A stretch of DNA of 64,000 nucleotides, from NCBI GenBank assembly GCA_943735955.1, contig OX030967.1:1-64000 (forward strand). The letters are read 5' to 3'. Every line of letters starts with the position of its first letter. The stretch's first letter is position 1. Source of the DNA: Piscicola geometra. Lineage: Eukaryota > Annelida > Clitellata > Hirudinida > Piscicolidae. Both the position numbers and the translations under genes were made by a program. Below are positions 58,801-64,000 of the stretch, one piece after another. Below the pieces are notes generated by a model. The model was not told the origin of the DNA. It saw only the letters and a list, made by a program, of their open reading frames with translations, and made no database searches.

Positions 58801-61800
58801 TATTTACATATACTGCATATTCACATATATTGCATATTTAAATTATATTGCATATTTACACACATTGCATATTTACATATATTGCATATTTAAATTATAT
58901 TGCATATTTACACACATTGCATATTTACATATATTGCATATTTACATATATTGCATATTTACATATATTGCCTATTTACATATATCGCATATTTACATAT
59001 GTTGCATATTTACATTTATTGCATATTTTCATATAATGCATATTTACATATATTGCATATTTCCATATATTGCATATTTAAATATATTGCATATTTACAT
59101 ATATTGCATATTTACATATATTGCATATTTACATATATTGCATATTTACATATATTGCATAATTACATATATTGCATATTTACATATATTGCATATTTAC
59201 ATATATTGCATATTTACATAGATTGCATACTTACATATATTGCATATTTACATATATTGCATATTTACATATATTGCATATTTACATATATTGCATATTT
59301 ACATATATTGCATATTTACATATATTGCATATTTACATATATTGCATATTTACATATATTGCATCTTTACATATATTGCATATTTACATATATTGCATAT
59401 TTACATATACTGCGTATTTACATATATTGCATATTTACATATATTGCATATTTACATATATTGCATATTTACATATATTGCATATTTACATATATTGCAT
59501 ATTTACATATATTGCATATTTACATATATTGCATATTTACATATATTGCATACTTACATATATTGCATATTTACATATATTGCATATTTACATATACTGC
59601 ATATTCACATATATTGCATATTTAAATTATATTGCATATTTACACACATTGCATATTTACATATATTGCATATTTACATATATTGCATATTTACATATAT
59701 TGCCTATTTACATATATCGCATATTTACATATGTTGCATATTTACATTTATTGCATATTTTCATATAATGCATATTTACATATATTGCATATTTCCATAT
59801 ATTGCATATTTAAATATATTGCATATTTACATATATTGCATATTTACATATATTGCATATTTACATTTATTGCATATTTACATATATTGCATATTTACAT
59901 ATATTGCATATTTACATATATTGCATATTTACATAGATTGCATCTTTACATATATTGCATATTTACATATATTGCATATTTACATATACTGCGTATTTAC
60001 ATATATTGCATATTTACATATATTGCATATTTACATATATTGCATATTTACATATATTGCATATTTACATATATTGCATATTTACATATATTGCATATTT
60101 ACATATATTGCATATTTACATATATTGCATATTTACATATATTGCATATTTACATATATTGCATATTTACATATACTGCATATTCACATATATTGCATAT
60201 TTAAATTATATTGCATATTTACACACATTGCATATTTACATATATTGCATATTTACATATATTGCATATTTACATATATTGCCTATTTACATATATCGCA
60301 TATTTACATATTTTGCATATTTACATTTATTGCATATTTTCATATAATGCATATTTACATATATTGCATATTTCCATATATTGCATATTTAAATATATTG
60401 CCTATTTACATATATTGCATATTTACATATATTGCATATTTACATATATTGCATATTTACATATATTGCATAATTACATATATTGCATATTTACATATAT
60501 TGCATATTTACATATATTGCATATTTACATATATTGCATACTTACATATATTGCATATTTACATATATTGCATATTTACATATAATGCATATTTACATAT
60601 ATTGCATATTTACATATATTGCATATTTACATATATTGCATATTTACATATATTGCATATTTACATATATTGCATATTTACATAGATTGCATATTTACAT
60701 ATACTGCATATTTACATATATTGCATATTTAAATTATATTGCATATTTACACACATTGCATATTTACATATATTGCATATTTACATATATTGCATATTTA
60801 CATATATTGCATATTTACATATATTGCATACTTACATTTATTGCATATTTACATATATTGCATATTTACATATATTGCTTATTTACATATATTGCATATT
60901 TACATATAATGCGTATTTACATATATTGCATATTTACATATATTGCATATTTACATATATTGCATATTTACATATATTGCATATTTACATATATTGCATA
61001 TTTACATATATTGCATATTTACATATATTGCATATTTACATATATTGCATATTTACATATATTGCATATTTACATATATTGCATATTTACATATACTGCA
61101 TATTCACATATATTGCATATTTAAATTATATTGCATATTTACACACATTGCATATTTACATATATTGCATATTTAAATTATATTGCATATTTACACACAT
61201 TGCATATTTACATATATTGCATATTTACATATATTGCATATTTACATATATTGCCTATTTACATATATCGCATATTTACATATGTTGCATATTTACATTT
61301 ATTGCATATTTTCATATAATGCATATTTACATATATTGCATATTTCCATATATTGCATATTTAAATATATTGCATATTTACATATATTGCATATTTACAT
61401 ATATTGCATATTTACATATATTGCATATTTACATATATTGCATAATTACATATATTGCATATTTACATATATTGCATATTTACATATATTGCATATTTAC
61501 ATATATTGCATACTTACATATATTTCATATTTACATATATTGCATATTTACATATATTGCATATTTACATATATTGCATATTTACATATATTGCATATTT
61601 ACATATATTGCATATTTACATATATTGCATATTTACATATATTGCATCTTTACATATATTGCATATTTACATATATTGCATATTTACATATACTGCGTAT
61701 TTACATATATTGCATATTTACATATATTGCATATTTACATATATTGCATATTTACATATATTGCATATTTACATATATTGCATATTTACATATATTGCAT

Positions 61801-62962
61801 ATTTACATATATTGCATATTTACATATATTGCATACTTACATATATTGCATATTTACATATATTGCATATTTACATATACTGCATATTCACATATATTGC
61901 ATATTTAAATTATATTGCATATTTACACACATTGCATATTTACATATATTGCATATTTACATATATTGCATATTTACATATATTGCCTATTTACATATAT
62001 CGCATATTTACATATGTTGCATATTTACATTTATTGCATATTTTCATATAATGCATATTTACATATATTGCATATTTCCATATATTGCATATTTAAATAT
62101 ATTGCATATTTACATATATTGCATATTTACATATATTGCATATTTACATATATTGCATATTTACATATATTGCATATTTACATATATTGCATATTTACAT
62201 ATATTGCATATTTACATATATTGCATATTTACATATATTGCATATTTACATATATTGCATATTTACATATACTGCATATTTACATATATTGCATATTTAC
62301 ATATATTGCATATTTACATATATTGCATATTTACATATATTGCATATTTACATATATTGCATATTTACATATATTGCATATTTACATGTATTGCATATTT
62401 ACATATATTGCATATTTACATATATTGCATATTTACATATTTTGCATATTTACATATATTGCATATTTACATATATTGCATATTTACATATATTGCATAT
62501 TTACATATATTGCATATTTACATATATTGCATATTTACATATATTGCATATTTACATATATTGCATATTTACATATATTGCATATTTACATATATTGCAT
62601 ATTTACATATATTGCATATTTACATATATTGCATTTTAACATATATTGCATATTTACATATATTGCATATTTACATATATTGCATATTTACATATATTGC
62701 ATATTTACATATATTGCATATTTACATATATTGCATATTTACATATATTGTATATTTACATATATTGCATATTTACATATATTGTTTATTTACATATATT
62801 GCATATTTACATATATTGCATATTTACATATATTGCATATTTACATATATTGCATATTTACATATATTGCATATTTACATATATTGCATATTTACATATA
62901 TTGCATATTTACATATATTGCATATTTACATATATTGCATATTTACATATATTGCATTTTAA
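55835..62962 (+). repeat. 4462-bp-offset duplication in B6
   Basis: A segment of about 2.5 kb from 55835 recurs from 60297. The CG cassettes 55835/60297, 56807/61269 and 57539/62001, and the 18-bp units 56261/60723, 56653/61115, 56705/61167 and 57437/61899, are all 4462 bp apart. 4462 is 262 units plus eight, and eight 18-bp units lie within the offset. Copy differences include ATCAATTGC at about 56646 (copy 2 has the consensus ATATATTGC) and ATTTAGC at about 57503. Confidence 0.88.
56653..61184 (+). repeat. Paired 18-bp markers 52 bp apart, three copies
   Basis: At 56653/56705, 58832/58884 and 61115/61167, two 18-bp units lie 52 bp apart (18 + 17 + 17), each with its ACACACATT neighbour. 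Each pair is followed 732 bp after its second member by another 18-bp unit (57437, 59616, 61899). The pairs are 2179 and 2283 bp apart. They look like a local tandem duplication that was then amplified with its surroundings. Confidence 0.85.
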
Positions 62963-64000
62963 CATATATTGCATATTTACATATATTGCATATTTACATA
63001 TATTGCCTATTTACATATATCGCATATTTACATATGTTGCATATTTACATTTATTGCATATTTTCATATAATGCATATTTACATATATTGCATATTTCCA
63101 TATATTGCATATTTAAATATATTGCATATTTACATATATTGCATATTTACATATATTGCATATTTACATATATTGCATATTTACATATATTGCATAATTA
63201 CATATATTGCATATTTACATATATTGCATATTTACATATATTGCATATTTACATATATTGCATACTTACATATATTGCATATTTACATATATTGCATATT
63301 TACATATATTGCATATTTACATATATTGCATATTTACATATATTGCATATTTACATATATTGCATATTTACATATATTGCATATTTACATATATTGCATC
63401 TTTACATATATTGCATATTTACATATATTGCATATTTACATATACTGCGTATTTACATATATTGCATATTTACATATATTGCATATTTACATATATTGCA
63501 TATTTACATATATTGCATATTTACATATATTGCATATTTACATATATTGCATATTTACATATATTGCATATTTACATATATTGCATACTTACATATATTG
63601 CATATTTACATATATTGCATATTTACATATACTGCATATTCACATATATTGCATATTTAAATTATATTGCATATTTACACACATTGCATATTTACATATA
63701 TTGCATATTTACATATATTGCATATTTACATATATTGCCTATTTACATATATCGCATATTTACATATGTTGCATATTTACATTTATTGCATATTTTCATA
63801 TAATGCATATTTACATATATTGCATATTTCCATATATTGCATATTTAAATATATTGCATATTTACATATATTGCATATTTACATATATTGCATATTTACA
63901 TATATTGCATATTTACATATATTGCATATTTACATATATTGCATATTTACATATATTGCATATTTACATATATTGCATATTTACATATATTGCATATTTA

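Larger units (their letters stand above)
49970..63890 (+). repeat. Seventeen copies of a roughly 136-bp CpG-containing cassette in B6
   Basis: The cassette order is GCCTATTT, ATATCGCATATT, ATGTTGC, ACATTTATTGC, TTTTCATATAATGC, a consensus unit, TTTCCATAT, TTTAAATAT. The C of the CG lies at 49980, 51154, 52090, 53162, 54405, 55103, 55835, 56807, 57539, 58525, 58986, 59718, 60297, 61269, 62001, 63021 and 63753. The copy at 52090 lacks the TTTTCAT to TTTCCAT section. The copies at 55835 and 60297 have ATTTTGC for ATGTTGC. Related copies with TTGC in place of TCGC lie near 50488 and 53622. The span is an envelope of the copies. Confidence 0.87.
11293..64000. repeat. Satellite B: 17-bp tandem array
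   Basis: This is an uninterrupted head-to-tail array of about 3100 copies of GCATATTTACATATATT. The great majority of units are exactly 17 bp. The main exception is an 18-bp unit (GCATATTTAAATTATATT). I also saw one 16-bp unit near 17544 and one different 18-bp unit near 32196. Point variants such as TTTACGTAT, TTTACATGT, TTCACAT, CCTATTT, GCATAATTAC and GCATCTTTAC recur in fixed order, which defines domains and duplicated blocks. The array runs past the right edge of the window. It shares no obvious unit with satellite A, and I do not recognise it as a named family. Confidence 0.97.
49878..64000 (+). repeat. Satellite B domain B6
   Basis: The 18-bp marker occurs at 49878, 50372, 51988, 53060, 53469, 54303, 55001, 55733, 56261, 56653, 56705, 57437, 58832, 58884, 59616, 60195, 60723, 61115, 61167, 61899 and 63651. 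It is always followed by TTTACACACATT (type 3), not by types 1 or 2. ATACTGC then TTCACAT usually precedes it. The domain is organised around a CpG-containing cassette (see the entry at 49970-63890) and continues past the window edge. Confidence 0.85.

Noticed and set aside
1..64000. CRISPR array
   Set aside because: Repeats are contiguous, with no unique spacers between them, and no cas genes are present.
1..64000. Telomeric repeat
   Set aside because: Neither unit resembles the G-rich telomere repeats of eukaryotes. Both are G-poor on each strand, and there is no terminal orientation signal.
11293..64000. CENP-B box or other known centromere motif, suggested by the 17-bp unit length
   Set aside because: The CENP-B box is a 17-bp motif with a required TTCG and CGGG core. 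Satellite B has neither, and the equal length is a coincidence. A centromeric role cannot be decided from the sequence.
11293..64000. Octamer-like ATGCAAT and TATA-like strings as promoters
   Set aside because: They recur in almost every unit because of the repeat sequence and composition. Nothing marks any one copy as a regulatory site.
1..64000. Bacterial, plasmid or viral genome segment
   Set aside because: No gene, tRNA, rRNA or replication gene occurs in 64 kb. Satellites of this length and order are typical of eukaryotic chromosomes. Low-level contamination or an assembly artefact cannot be excluded from sequence alone.

Overview
The window contains no gene that I can support. It is two AT-rich tandem-repeat (satellite) arrays joined head to tail: satellite A (1 to about 11292), built on a 21-bp unit, and satellite B (about 11293 to 64000), built on a 17-bp unit. 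Both arrays run off the window, so their full lengths are unknown. By counting bases in the consensus units, GC is about 14% in A and 18% in B. The length and the nested higher-order structure point to a eukaryotic nuclear chromosome, for example pericentromeric, subtelomeric or other heterochromatin. Nothing in the sequence identifies the species.

Satellite A is about 540 units of AAAAAGAATGTT + AAAAACTTT. Diagnostic variant units recur in fixed order and at fixed spacing, so the array is a patchwork of higher-order blocks: a 118-bp marker cassette repeated six times plus one diverged copy, a 775-bp block present three times, a 0.9-kb block copied at an offset of about 2.2 kb, and a 210-bp ten-unit block in tandem. 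The last 1.4 kb is less regular and has several 20-bp units.

Satellite B is about 3100 units of GCATATTTACATATATT. It divides into six domains by marker units: B1 11293-20229, B2 20230-30359, B3 30360-38129, B4 38130-47531, B5 47532-49877 and B6 49878-64000. The main marker is an 18-bp unit (GCATATTTAAATTATATT), which I located 64 times by eye. It is absent from B3 and B5 and is followed by a different neighbour unit in different domains. Long near-identical direct duplications are stacked on each other, with offsets including 1805, 1225, 1394, 885, 1688, 732, 2179, 2283 and 4462 bp. In the cases I tested, the offset modulo 17 equals the number of 18-bp units inside it.

The many long open frames are by-products of the repeats. 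In A the unit length is a multiple of three. In B the 17-bp unit lacks stop codons on the + strand, so all three + frames read the same 17-codon cycle. I saw no RNA gene, transposon, CRISPR array or unique-sequence island. The interest is in how the arrays evolved: unequal exchange and segmental amplification recorded by marker units, a sharp A/B junction, and helically phased A-tracts in A.
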